From an uncultured Clostridia bacterium (GTDB lineage: Bacteria > Bacillota > Clostridia > Christensenellales > Aristaeellaceae): 64,000 nt of DNA. The stretch covers positions 248,001 through 312,000 of the forward strand of contig CAKTZR010000001.1 of the NCBI GenBank assembly GCA_934636105.1, written 5' to 3'. Both the position numbers and the translations under genes were made by a program. Shown here piece by piece: positions 49,276 to 57,741 of the stretch. Positions within the stretch are counted from its first letter, which is position 1, and the number at the start of each line of letters is the position of its first letter. The notes under the pieces were generated by a model. The model saw only the letters and a list, made by a program, of their open reading frames with translations, did no database searches and had not been told where the DNA came from.

Positions 49276-51114
49276 TTGCTCAAAGAACAAATTGAAAGCC
49301 TGCTTGACCGCGTTCAAAAACCGGCGCGGTATATGGGCGGCGAGATGAATTGTGTACTGAAAGATCCAAACAGTGTGGATATTCGATATGCGTTTGCTTT
49401 TCCGGATGTTTACGAGGTCGGCATGAGCCATCTCGGCTCGCGCATTCTCTACGATATCATCAATAAGCGGGAAGATGCGCTCTGTGAGCGCGTCTTTATG
49501 CCTTGGGTGGATATGGCGGATTTAATGCGTCAGGAAGGCGTGCCGCTCTTTTCGCTGGAAACGCGTTCGCCTATCGGCGGTTTTGATATGTTGGGCTTTA
49601 CGCTTCAATATGAAATGAGCTATACCAACATTCTGGAAATGCTTGATCTGTCCGGTATTCCGCTTCGCAGTGAAGACCGCACGTGGGAACATCCGATTGT
49701 GATTGCGGGTGGCCCGTGCGCGTTTAATCCCGAACCGCTGTATGCGTTTATCGACGCATTTTCCATCGGCGATGGCGAAATCAGCACGTTGGAAACCATC
49801 GACGTGGTGAAGCGGTGCAAACAGGAAGGCGTTTCCCGCGAGGAGTGCCTGCGCCGCTTGTCCCGCCTGCATGGCGTGTATGTGCCCAGCCTGTATCGCG
49901 CGGCGTACAATGAGGACGGAACGCTGGCTTCCTTTGAACCGACGGAAGAAGGCGTGCCGCGCACCGTGGTCAAAAACATGATCGCCAACATCGATACGGC
50001 GGCTTATCCGGAAAGCATCATCGTGCCGTTCATGGAGATTGTGCATGACCGCATCAACATCGAGGTGCTGCGCGGCTGCACGCGTGGCTGCCGATTCTGT
50101 CAGGCCGGCATGATTTATCGTCCTGTGCGCGAGCGCAGTGTGGAACATCTGCTTGATTTGGCGCAGAAGCTTGTCGATTCAACGGGCTACGAGGAAATCA
50201 CGCTGTCTTCTCTGTCCACGGGCGACTATACCTGCCTGCCCGAACTGGCGCACAAGCTGATGGATAAATTCCAGGAGGAGCGCATTGCACTGTCTCTGCC
50301 GAGCCTGCGTTTGGACAGCAAGCTCAAGGAAACGCTGGAGGAGACGCAGAAAGTGCGCAAAACCAGCCTGACCTACGCCATGGAGGCCGGTACGCAGAGG
50401 CTTCGCGATGTGATTAACAAGGGCATCACCGAGGAAAATTTGATGAGCTCGGTGGGCGACGCGTTTGCAGGCGGCTGGAGCAGCGTGAAGCTGTATTTCA
50501 TGTTCGGCCTGCCGACGGAGACCACGGAAGATCTCAACGGCATCGCGGATTTGGCTTCCAAGGTAGTTCGCAAGTATTTTGAAACGCCGAAGAATGTCCG
50601 TGCGCGCGGCCTGCGCGTCAACTGCTCGGCCAGCTGCTTTGTACCCAAGCCGTTTACGCCGTTTCAGTGGGAACCGCAGGATACCATTGAGCAGTTTGAA
50701 GAAAAGCAGAAGCATCTCTGCCAGATCATGCACATTAAGGGTGTGGAATTTAACTGGCATACGCCGCAGGTTTCTTTCCTTGAGGCCTGCTTTGCGCGCG
50801 GCGACCGAAAAATGGCCGATGTGCTGGAAGCTGCGTGGCGTCTGGGCTGCCGATTTGACGGCTGGACGGATCAATTCAGCTTTGAAAACTGGATGAAGGC
50901 GTTTGAACAGTGCGACGTGGATCCGGCGTTTTATGCGAACCGCCGCCGCGAGAAGGGCGAACTGCTCCCGTGGTCGTTCATTGATGCAGGTGTGACGGAA
51001 GCCTATCTCTGGCGTGAGCATGAGCGTGCCATGCGTGCGGAAACCACGCCGGACTGCCGAAAGGGCTGTCAGGGATGCGGCCTGAAGCGATTTGAAGGAG
51101 CGTGTGAAGGATGA
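49276..51114 (+). CDS. TIGR03960-family B12-binding-domain radical SAM protein
   Basis: 612 residues. N-terminal B12-binding-like domain (about 40-190), then radical SAM core with CTRGCRFCQAG (C-x3-C-x2-C) near residue 268, and GGFDMLGFTLQYEMSYTNILEMLDLS earlier. C-terminal Cys-rich end (DCRKGCQGCG). TTG 49276 is seven bases after GGGAGG; longer frame from 49261 overlaps that site. The family is always linked to the DUF2344 gene that follows (ATGA overlap) and often to rng and rplU; reaction unknown. Confidence 0.88.
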   Translation: MLKEQIESLLDRVQKPARYMGGEMNCVLKDPNSVDIRYAFAFPDVYEVGMSHLGSRILYDIINKREDALCERVFMPWVDMADLMRQEGVPLFSLETRSPIGGFDMLGFTLQYEMSYTNILEMLDLSGIPLRSEDRTWEHPIVIAGGPCAFNPEPLYAFIDAFSIGDGEISTLETIDVVKRCKQEGVSREECLRRLSRLHGVYVPSLYRAAYNEDGTLASFEPTEEGVPRTVVKNMIANIDTAAYPESIIVPFMEIVHDRINIEVLRGCTRGCRFCQAGMIYRPVRERSVEHLLDLAQKLVDSTGYEEITLSSLSTGDYTCLPELAHKLMDKFQEERIALSLPSLRLDSKLKETLEETQKVRKTSLTYAMEAGTQRLRDVINKGITEENLMSSVGDAFAGGWSSVKLYFMFGLPTETTEDLNGIADLASKVVRKYFETPKNVRARGLRVNCSASCFVPKPFTPFQWEPQDTIEQFEEKQKHLCQIMHIKGVEFNWHTPQVSFLEACFARGDRKMADVLEAAWRLGCRFDGWTDQFSFENWMKAFEQCDVDPAFYANRRREKGELLPWSFIDAGVTEAYLWREHERAMRAETTPDCRKGCQGCGLKRFEGACEG

Positions 51115-51797
51115 TGAGAATGCTTTTGCAGTTTCAAAAGGGCGACATCGTCCGTCATCTCGGCCTGCTGGATTTGCAGCGCACCATGCAGCGTGCGCTT
51201 CGCAGAAGCGGCCTGCCGATCGCCTATTCCAATGGCTTCAACCCGCATATTGTGATGTCGTTTGCGTCTGCGCTGTCTTCGGGTATTCCCGGCGACGCGG
51301 AGTTGCTGGATGTATCGCTCAAGGGCGAAGCCACGGCGGAGGAATGTATGGCGGCGATGAACCGTGTGCTGCCGCCTGCGTTGCAGGTGTCTCGTGTGCG
51401 CATGGTGGATGATCGCTTTCCGAAGGTCAGCGCGGCGCTTCGTCAGGCAGAATACAAAATCACGCTGACGGGCGGCAGCACGCGTGAGATTGCGGCGGTG
51501 ATTCCGGCCTTTCTGGCGCAGAATGAAATTATGGCGCTTCGCAAAACCAAGCGCGCAGAGACGATGGTCAACATTCGGCCGATGATTCATCTGCTCACAG
51601 CGCAGACGGACGAAGAAAAGAACGCAGCAGTGATGACGGCGCGCGTTTCCTTTGTCGAGGCGGCGACGCTCAAGCCGGATTTGCTGGTGGAGTCGCTCTG
51701 CACCTTTGCAAACGCCCGGCCGGAACGATGCGAAATCCGCCGAACGTGTCTGCTTGGCGAAAAGGATGGCCAGAGCGTGCCGCTGATTGATCTGTAA
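51111..51797 (+). CDS. DUF2344 (TIGR03936) radical SAM-associated protein
   Basis: 228 residues: FQKGDIVRHLGLLDLQRTMQRALRRSGLPIAYSNGFNPHIVMSFASALSSGIPGDAELLDV is the diagnostic opening. It is the constant partner of TIGR03960 proteins and in some species is fused to them. The fold resembles part of RNase E-associated tRNA enzymes, but the activity is not known. Starts overlapping the previous stop and is followed four bases later by rng. Confidence 0.9.
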   Translation: MMRMLLQFQKGDIVRHLGLLDLQRTMQRALRRSGLPIAYSNGFNPHIVMSFASALSSGIPGDAELLDVSLKGEATAEECMAAMNRVLPPALQVSRVRMVDDRFPKVSAALRQAEYKITLTGGSTREIAAVIPAFLAQNEIMALRKTKRAETMVNIRPMIHLLTAQTDEEKNAAVMTARVSFVEAATLKPDLLVESLCTFANARPERCEIRRTCLLGEKDGQSVPLIDL

Positions 51798-51800
51798 ACG

Positions 51801-53246
51801 ATGAAAAGAGAATTGATTATCGACTGCAAGTCGGGTGGAACACGCGCAGCGGTGCTGGAAGACGGCGAGCTGGTCGAGCTTCATCTGGAAAACGGCGAGC
51901 CGGAGAGGCAGACGGAAACTCTGTATTATGGGCGCGTTCAGGCGGTTCGCCCCTCTGTTCACGCAGCGTTTGTGGAAATCGGCCAGGAACTGAACGCGTT
52001 TCTGCCGCTGGAAGACGGCGTGAAGCTCAAGAGCGGCGACATGCTTATTGTGCAGGGCGTGGCCAAACAAACAACCCAGAGCAAGGGGCTTCGGGTCAGC
52101 ACGCGCGTTAACCTGACGGGACAGGGCTTGGTACTCATTCCCGGTGAAACCGGCGTGCATATCTCGAAGAAAGTCAAAAATTCGGAAATGCGTGCGCGCC
52201 TTGCTGAAATCGGGCATGAAATCTGTCCGCCGGACTGCGCGGTGATTATTCGGACGGCTTCTGAAAACGTGACGGCCGAACAACTGCATGAAGAAGCAGA
52301 AGTACTTTTGAAGGTATGGCAGGAAGCCTGTCAAAGGGCGAAGGGGATGGTTAAGCCGGGCGTTTTAATCAAGCCTGAGCCGCTGGCGGTTCGCCTGATG
52401 CGCGACTTGGCTCGAAATCTCGAACGCGTCGTGCTCAATGATAAGGCCGAATACGATGCGCTTGGCCAGATGCAGCAGGAAGGCCGTTTACCGCGGGAAA
52501 CGCAAATTGAATACGCTGACGAGCAAAAAACGTTGCTCTTTGATGCGTTCAATTTGGAAACGCCGATTGACAAAGCACTCAAAAAACGCGTCTGGCTGCC
52601 GTGCGGCGGCTATCTGATCTTTGATTTTGCCGAAGCGCTGACGGTGATCGACGTCAATTCCGGAAAAATGGTGACAGGCAAAAGCATGGAAGAAACGGCG
52701 CTCCGCGTGAATCTGGAAGCCGTGAAGGAAATTGCGCAGCAAATCAGGCTGCGCGATGTCGGCGGTATCATCATCGCCGATTTGATCGATATGGAGAAAG
52801 ACAAGAACAGGCAGCTTGTGCTTTCCGCTTTGAAGGATGCGGCGAAAAATGATCGTATGCCCGTCAAAATCGAGGGAATCACGCGGCTTGGTTTGCTTGA
52901 AATGACGCGGAAGCGCAAGGGAGAACAGCTTCGCCGCGCATTGCGAACGACGTGCAGCGTGTGTTCCGGTTCCGGCGAATTGCTCAGCGAGGAGGAAATC
53001 GCCCGTCGTGCGCTTCGTCAGGCGCGGCGCATGGCGCTGGCCGGTCAGCGCGGGCCGTTTGTCATCTGCCTTGCGGAGCAAGCAGCAAAGATTCTTCAAA
53101 CGCTGTCCCAACCGGAAAACTGCCCGCAGGTTTATGCGGTTCCTATGGGCAGATATCGGGAAAAATTCAGTGTGATGCAGCCGGGCGAGGGCGAAATGCC
53201 GGAACAGGCCGTCGCGCTTCAAAAGAAACCATTAACCGAAGAGTGA
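51801..53246 (+). CDS. rng: Ribonuclease E/G
   Basis: 481 residues, RNase G-like length. S1 domain (about 35-120, with YYGRVQAVRPSVHAAFVEIG), 5'-sensor and RNase H-like region, DNase I-like catalytic core with the Asp pair in LTVIDVNSGKM and IIIADLIDMEKDKNR, then the zinc-link CSVCSGSG. It cleaves 5'-monophosphorylated RNA and matures 16S rRNA. No strong ribosome site; translation likely coupled to the gene four bases upstream. The usual rplU-rpmA neighbours are not here. Confidence 0.93.
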   Translation: MKRELIIDCKSGGTRAAVLEDGELVELHLENGEPERQTETLYYGRVQAVRPSVHAAFVEIGQELNAFLPLEDGVKLKSGDMLIVQGVAKQTTQSKGLRVSTRVNLTGQGLVLIPGETGVHISKKVKNSEMRARLAEIGHEICPPDCAVIIRTASENVTAEQLHEEAEVLLKVWQEACQRAKGMVKPGVLIKPEPLAVRLMRDLARNLERVVLNDKAEYDALGQMQQEGRLPRETQIEYADEQKTLLFDAFNLETPIDKALKKRVWLPCGGYLIFDFAEALTVIDVNSGKMVTGKSMEETALRVNLEAVKEIAQQIRLRDVGGIIIADLIDMEKDKNRQLVLSALKDAAKNDRMPVKIEGITRLGLLEMTRKRKGEQLRRALRTTCSVCSGSGELLSEEEIARRALRQARRMALAGQRGPFVICLAEQAAKILQTLSQPENCPQVYAVPMGRYREKFSVMQPGEGEMPEQAVALQKKPLTEE

Positions 53247-53268
53247 AAAATAAAGGAAATCATTAAAC

Positions 53269-54678
53269 ATGAAAAGAACGCAGACTATCGAGCTCCCGCA
53301 AGAGGAGATTGCAAAGCAGAAAGAATGGATGGCGGAATTTGCCGCGCTGGAGGATCGCCCGCACACTTATTGTGTGGTGACCTACGGCTGTCAGATGAAT
53401 GCGCATGACAGCGAAAAGCTGGAAGGCATGCTGGCCGAAATGGGTATGACGAAAGCCGCGAGCCGGGAAGAAGCAGATTTTGTCATCTTCAATACCTGCT
53501 GTGTCCGCGATAATGCGCAGCGCCGCGCGCTGGGCAATGTGGTATGGCTCAAAGAACTCAAAAAGACCCGACCGGAGCTGATGGTCGGCGTCTGCGGCTG
53601 CATGATGCAGCAGCCGGGTATGGGCGAACAGATTTTGAAGCAGTATCCGTTTGTCGATCTGGCCTTCGGCACGCATAATCTGTATCGATTTGCCCAGCTG
53701 ATGCTGAAAGCGGTGCAGACCCGCCGCCGTGTGGTGGAGGTCATTCAGGATGACGAAGGCAGCATCCCGGAGAATTTGCCGGTGCATCGCAGCAGCCCGT
53801 ATCATGCGTACATCACCATCATGTACGGCTGCAACAATTTCTGCTCGTATTGCATCGTGCCGTATGTCCGCGGCCGCGAACGCTCCCGCGCATCTGTGCG
53901 CATTATCGAGGAAGCGCGTATGCTGAAAGCGGACGGTGTGAAGGAAATCATGCTGCTGGGGCAAAACGTCAACTCCTATGGCCTTGACGTGGAGGGTGAA
54001 TTGAGCTTCGCCCAGCTGCTGGCCGAGCTGGATAAGGTGGGCATTGAGCGTATTCGTTTCATGACCTCGCATCCGAAGGATATTTCCGACGAGCTGATTG
54101 ACGTGATGGCGGCCAGCCAGCATATCTGCCACGCGCTGCATCTGCCTGTTCAGCATGGCAGCAATCGCATTTTGCAGTCGATGAACCGCCGGTATACGCG
54201 GGAAAAGTATTTGGAACGCGTGGAAGCGATTCGTGCAAAGGTGCCGGATATCAGCCTGACGACTGACCTCATCGTGGGCTATCCGGGCGAAACCGAGGAG
54301 GAATTTGAGGAGACCTGTTCGCTCGTTGAGCAGGTCGGCTATGACAGCGCGTTTACGTTTATCTATTCGCCCCGCGTGGGCACGCGCGCGGCGGATATGC
54401 CGGATCAGATTCCGGAAGAGGTTTCTTCCAGACGGATTCAGAAGCTGATTGCGCTGCAAAAGGAAATCACGCATGAGCGCTATGCGAAATATATCGGACA
54501 GGTGCATCATGTGCTGGTGGATGAAGCGTCCCGCCGGGATGAAAACCAGATGGCGGGCAAGAATGAATACAACATCACCGTCAATTTTCCCGGCGACAAG
54601 AGCTTGATTGGGCAGATTGTGAAGGTGAAAATTACCTCTGCGGGCGAAAGCACGCTGCGCGGAGAGCGCGTGGAATAA
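53269..54678 (+). CDS. miaB: tRNA-2-methylthio-N6-dimethylallyladenosine synthase
   Basis: 469 residues. UPF0004 domain with the auxiliary cluster Cys residues (TYGCQMNAHDSE, NTCCVRDNA, GVCGCMMQQ), radical SAM core YGCNNFCSYCIVPYVRGRE, and a TRAM domain at the C-terminus (about 400-465). Adds 2-methylthio to i6A37 made by MiaA, which is also in this window (59813-60775). Ribosome site AAAGGAAA. The ricF-like gene follows, as ricA follows miaB in Bacillus. Confidence 0.96.
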   Translation: MKRTQTIELPQEEIAKQKEWMAEFAALEDRPHTYCVVTYGCQMNAHDSEKLEGMLAEMGMTKAASREEADFVIFNTCCVRDNAQRRALGNVVWLKELKKTRPELMVGVCGCMMQQPGMGEQILKQYPFVDLAFGTHNLYRFAQLMLKAVQTRRRVVEVIQDDEGSIPENLPVHRSSPYHAYITIMYGCNNFCSYCIVPYVRGRERSRASVRIIEEARMLKADGVKEIMLLGQNVNSYGLDVEGELSFAQLLAELDKVGIERIRFMTSHPKDISDELIDVMAASQHICHALHLPVQHGSNRILQSMNRRYTREKYLERVEAIRAKVPDISLTTDLIVGYPGETEEEFEETCSLVEQVGYDSAFTFIYSPRVGTRAADMPDQIPEEVSSRRIQKLIALQKEITHERYAKYIGQVHHVLVDEASRRDENQMAGKNEYNITVNFPGDKSLIGQIVKVKITSAGESTLRGERVE

Positions 54679-54693
54679 GGAAAGGAGACTCAT

Positions 54694-55083
54694 ATGAGCA
54701 AGGTTACGGACTGCGCCCGCGAATTGGGGCAGGCGATTGTTGATTCCGAGGAATATAAGACCATGCAGATCACGGAAAAGGCTGCGATGAGCGATCCGGC
54801 TGTTGCGGCTGCAATGAGCCGCTATCTGGAAGCGAAGGACAACATGCACGCTGCGATGAGCGTCGGCGACGCCGACCAGATTGCTCATTTCAGCCAGGAG
54901 ATGGACGATGCGCAGCAGACGCTCAACGCCATGCCTGCCGTGGATGCGATGACGACAGCGCGACAGAATTTTTCCGAGCTGATGAATCAGGTCAACCATG
55001 TGCTTGAATTCATGATTACGGGAGAAGTGGAGCAGGGCGGTGGATGCTCGGGCAACTGCGCGTCGTGCGGCGGTTGCCACTAA
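54694..55083 (+). CDS. YlbF/YmcA (RicF/RicA) family protein with C-terminal Cys motif
   Basis: 129 residues, mostly alpha-helical (about 1-110: VTDCARELGQAIVDSEEYKTM, AAMSRYLEAKDNMH), matching the Com_YlbF family. The tail GGCSGNCASCGGC has four cysteines in a C-x3-C-x2-C-x2-C pattern. In Bacillus the RicA-RicF-RicT complex binds [4Fe-4S] clusters through such cysteines and promotes mRNA processing by RNase Y. Position after miaB is the Bacillus arrangement of miaB-ymcA. AAAGGAGA before ATG. Confidence 0.85.
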   Translation: MSKVTDCARELGQAIVDSEEYKTMQITEKAAMSDPAVAAAMSRYLEAKDNMHAAMSVGDADQIAHFSQEMDDAQQTLNAMPAVDAMTTARQNFSELMNQVNHVLEFMITGEVEQGGGCSGNCASCGGCH

Positions 55084-55125
55084 GCGAAGAAAAGAGCGAA
55101 AGAAACGGCTGACGGAGGCACATAG

Positions 55126-57720
55126 ATGGCAAATATGACCCCGATGATGCGCCAGTATCTGGAAATGAAGGATAAATATCCGGGAATGATTCTCTTTTTC
55201 CGGCTGGGCGATTTTTATGAGATGTTTTTTGACGACGCCAAGCTGGTTTCAAGAGAACTGGAATTGACGCTCACCGGGAAAAGCTGCGGCATGGAGGAAC
55301 GCGCGCCCATGTGCGGTGTTCCCTTCCACAGTGCGGAAACCTATATCAATCGGCTGATTGAAAAGGGCTATAAGGTTGCAATTTGCGAACAGATGGAAGA
55401 CCCGGCGACGGCCAAGGGATTGGTGAAGCGCGACGTCATCCGCGTGGTGACGCCGGGCACGGTGATTGAACAATCCATGCTGGACGAGCGCAGAAACAGC
55501 TATATTTTGTCCGTTTGCATGGAGGGAGACCGTGCGGGTCTGGCCTTTGCGGATGTATCGACGGGTGAATTCCATCTGTATGAAATTGAAAAGGCGTCGG
55601 TGCGGCTTCAGGACGAAATTGTACGCATCATGCCCAAGGAGATCATCGCTAACGCGGCGCTCCCGGAGGATGCAACGACGCTGCATGTGGATGTTCAGGA
55701 TGGAACGCGCTTTCAGCTGGCGCGCGCACGTGCAGCGCTGCTGGAGCATTTCAAGGTGCAGAGCCTGGACACATTTGGCGTAGGCGGCATGCGGTTCGGC
55801 GTTCGTGCGGCGGGCGCGCTGATGAAGTATCTGGAGGAAACGCAGAAAAACGCGCTGGAACATATGACCGGTTTGGACGAGTATCACGATAAGCGGTACA
55901 TGATGCTGGATCATACGGCGCGCCGGAATCTGGAATTGACGGAAACCATGCGCTCCAGACAGAAGCAGGGTTCGTTGCTGGGCATTCTGGATTATACCTG
56001 CACGGCAATGGGCGCGCGCACGCTGCGAGGATTCATTGAACAGCCGTTAGCGATCAAAAGCGAAATCGACAGTCGGCTTGAGGCAGTGCAGACGCTTTGC
56101 GACGCGGATATGACGGTGGATATGATCCGCGAAGAACTGATGCAGGTCTATGACGTGGAACGCCTGCTCAGTCGTATTGCCTATAAATCCATCAATGCAA
56201 AGGACTGCCTTGCGCTGCGGGATTCGCTTTCCCATGTTCCGGCAATTCATAATGCGCTTTTTTCTATTGCGCCGGAAGGCATGCTGGGCGGTCTGCTCGG
56301 TCAGCTGACCCCGCTTGACGACGTGGTGGACAAACTGACGCAGGCGATTGATCCTGATGCGCCGGCGCTGATGAGCGAAGGTCACTATATCAGAAGCGGC
56401 TACAATGCCGAACTGGATAAGCTGCGCGAAGCATCCCGAAACGGCCATCAGTGGATTGCTGATTTGGAAGCTAAAGAGCGCGAATTGACGGGAATCAAGA
56501 ACCTCAAAATTCAGTATAACCGCGTATTTGGCTACTACATCGAAGTGACGAAGTCCAATTATGAACAGGTGCCGTATCGCTACACGAGAAAACAGACGTT
56601 GGCCAACTGCGAACGCTATATGACGCCGGAGCTGCATGAGATTCAGGAAACCGTGCTCGGCGCACAGGAAAAGGCAATTCGCCTGGAACAGGGATTATTT
56701 ATTGAAATCCGAGATTTCCTTTCCGCACAGATTCCGCGTATTCAGCACACGGCGGGCGGTCTGAAAACGCTGGACGCGCTGGTTTCGTTGGCGGTGGCAG
56801 CGGTAAAAAACCGCTATGTCCGTCCGGAAATTACGGAAGACGGCGTCATCGATATCGTGGATGGTCGTCATCCGGTTGTCGAAGCGGGCATGCATGGCGA
56901 TGAACAGTTTGTCCCTAACAGCACGCTGCTCGACGATGAAGACAACCGCATGCTGATTATCACAGGCCCCAACATGGCGGGCAAAAGCACGTATATGCGC
57001 CAGGTAGCGCTGATTACGCTGATGGCGCACATGGGCAGCTTTGTTCCGGCGGAGAGCGCGAAAATCGGCATCGTCGATCGTATCTTCACGCGCGTCGGCG
57101 CATCGGACGATCTGGCCAGCGGGCAATCCACATTTATGGTGGAGATGAACGAGATGGCGCATATTCTGCGAAGCGCAACGTCCAAGTCGCTGATTGTGCT
57201 GGATGAAATCGGCCGCGGAACGAGCACGTTTGACGGTTTGAGCATCGCGTGGGCGGTCGTTGAATATCTGGTGGATAAAAAGAAAATTGGCGCAAAGACG
57301 TTGTTCGCGACGCATTATCATGAGTTGAGCGAGTTGGAAGGCCGTCTTGGCGGCGTGGTCAACTACCGCATCAGCGTGAAGGAGCACGGCGAAGATATCA
57401 TCTTCCTGCGCAAAATCGAACGCGGCGGTGCGGACAAGAGTTTCGGCATTCATGTTGCACATTTGGCGGGTATGCCCAGACCTGTTATCATGCGCGCCCA
57501 TGAGATTCTGGCGAGGCTGGAAACCAACGACGTGAGCCAGAGCGCCATTGGGCAGAACATTCTGGGCGAAGATGAAAAGAAACCCAAGCAGGTCAATCTG
57601 TTTGAAGCGCCTGCGATGGATTTGGTTGAGGAGATTCGCGCGTTGGACGTGATGAGCATGACGCCGATTGAGGCGCTCAATACGCTTTTCACGCTGAAAG
57701 AGAAGGCGCGCAAGGCATAA
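55126..57720 (+). CDS. mutS: DNA mismatch repair protein MutS
   Basis: 864 residues. Mismatch-recognition domain at the N-terminus with FYEMF (the Phe-x-Glu wedge, LGDFYEMFFDDA), connector, lever and clamp regions, and the ABC-type ATPase with Walker A GPNMAGKSTYMRQ (near 616) and Walker B LIVLDEIGRGTSTFDG. Finds mispairs and recruits MutL, encoded next, 21 bp downstream. Ribosome site GGAGG. Confidence 0.97.
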   Translation: MANMTPMMRQYLEMKDKYPGMILFFRLGDFYEMFFDDAKLVSRELELTLTGKSCGMEERAPMCGVPFHSAETYINRLIEKGYKVAICEQMEDPATAKGLVKRDVIRVVTPGTVIEQSMLDERRNSYILSVCMEGDRAGLAFADVSTGEFHLYEIEKASVRLQDEIVRIMPKEIIANAALPEDATTLHVDVQDGTRFQLARARAALLEHFKVQSLDTFGVGGMRFGVRAAGALMKYLEETQKNALEHMTGLDEYHDKRYMMLDHTARRNLELTETMRSRQKQGSLLGILDYTCTAMGARTLRGFIEQPLAIKSEIDSRLEAVQTLCDADMTVDMIREELMQVYDVERLLSRIAYKSINAKDCLALRDSLSHVPAIHNALFSIAPEGMLGGLLGQLTPLDDVVDKLTQAIDPDAPALMSEGHYIRSGYNAELDKLREASRNGHQWIADLEAKERELTGIKNLKIQYNRVFGYYIEVTKSNYEQVPYRYTRKQTLANCERYMTPELHEIQETVLGAQEKAIRLEQGLFIEIRDFLSAQIPRIQHTAGGLKTLDALVSLAVAAVKNRYVRPEITEDGVIDIVDGRHPVVEAGMHGDEQFVPNSTLLDDEDNRMLIITGPNMAGKSTYMRQVALITLMAHMGSFVPAESAKIGIVDRIFTRVGASDDLASGQSTFMVEMNEMAHILRSATSKSLIVLDEIGRGTSTFDGLSIAWAVVEYLVDKKKIGAKTLFATHYHELSELEGRLGGVVNYRISVKEHGEDIIFLRKIERGGADKSFGIHVAHLAGMPRPVIMRAHEILARLETNDVSQSAIGQNILGEDEKKPKQVNLFEAPAMDLVEEIRALDVMSMTPIEALNTLFTLKEKARKA

Positions 57721-57741
57721 ACGAAGGAAAGGAAGGCTGCT

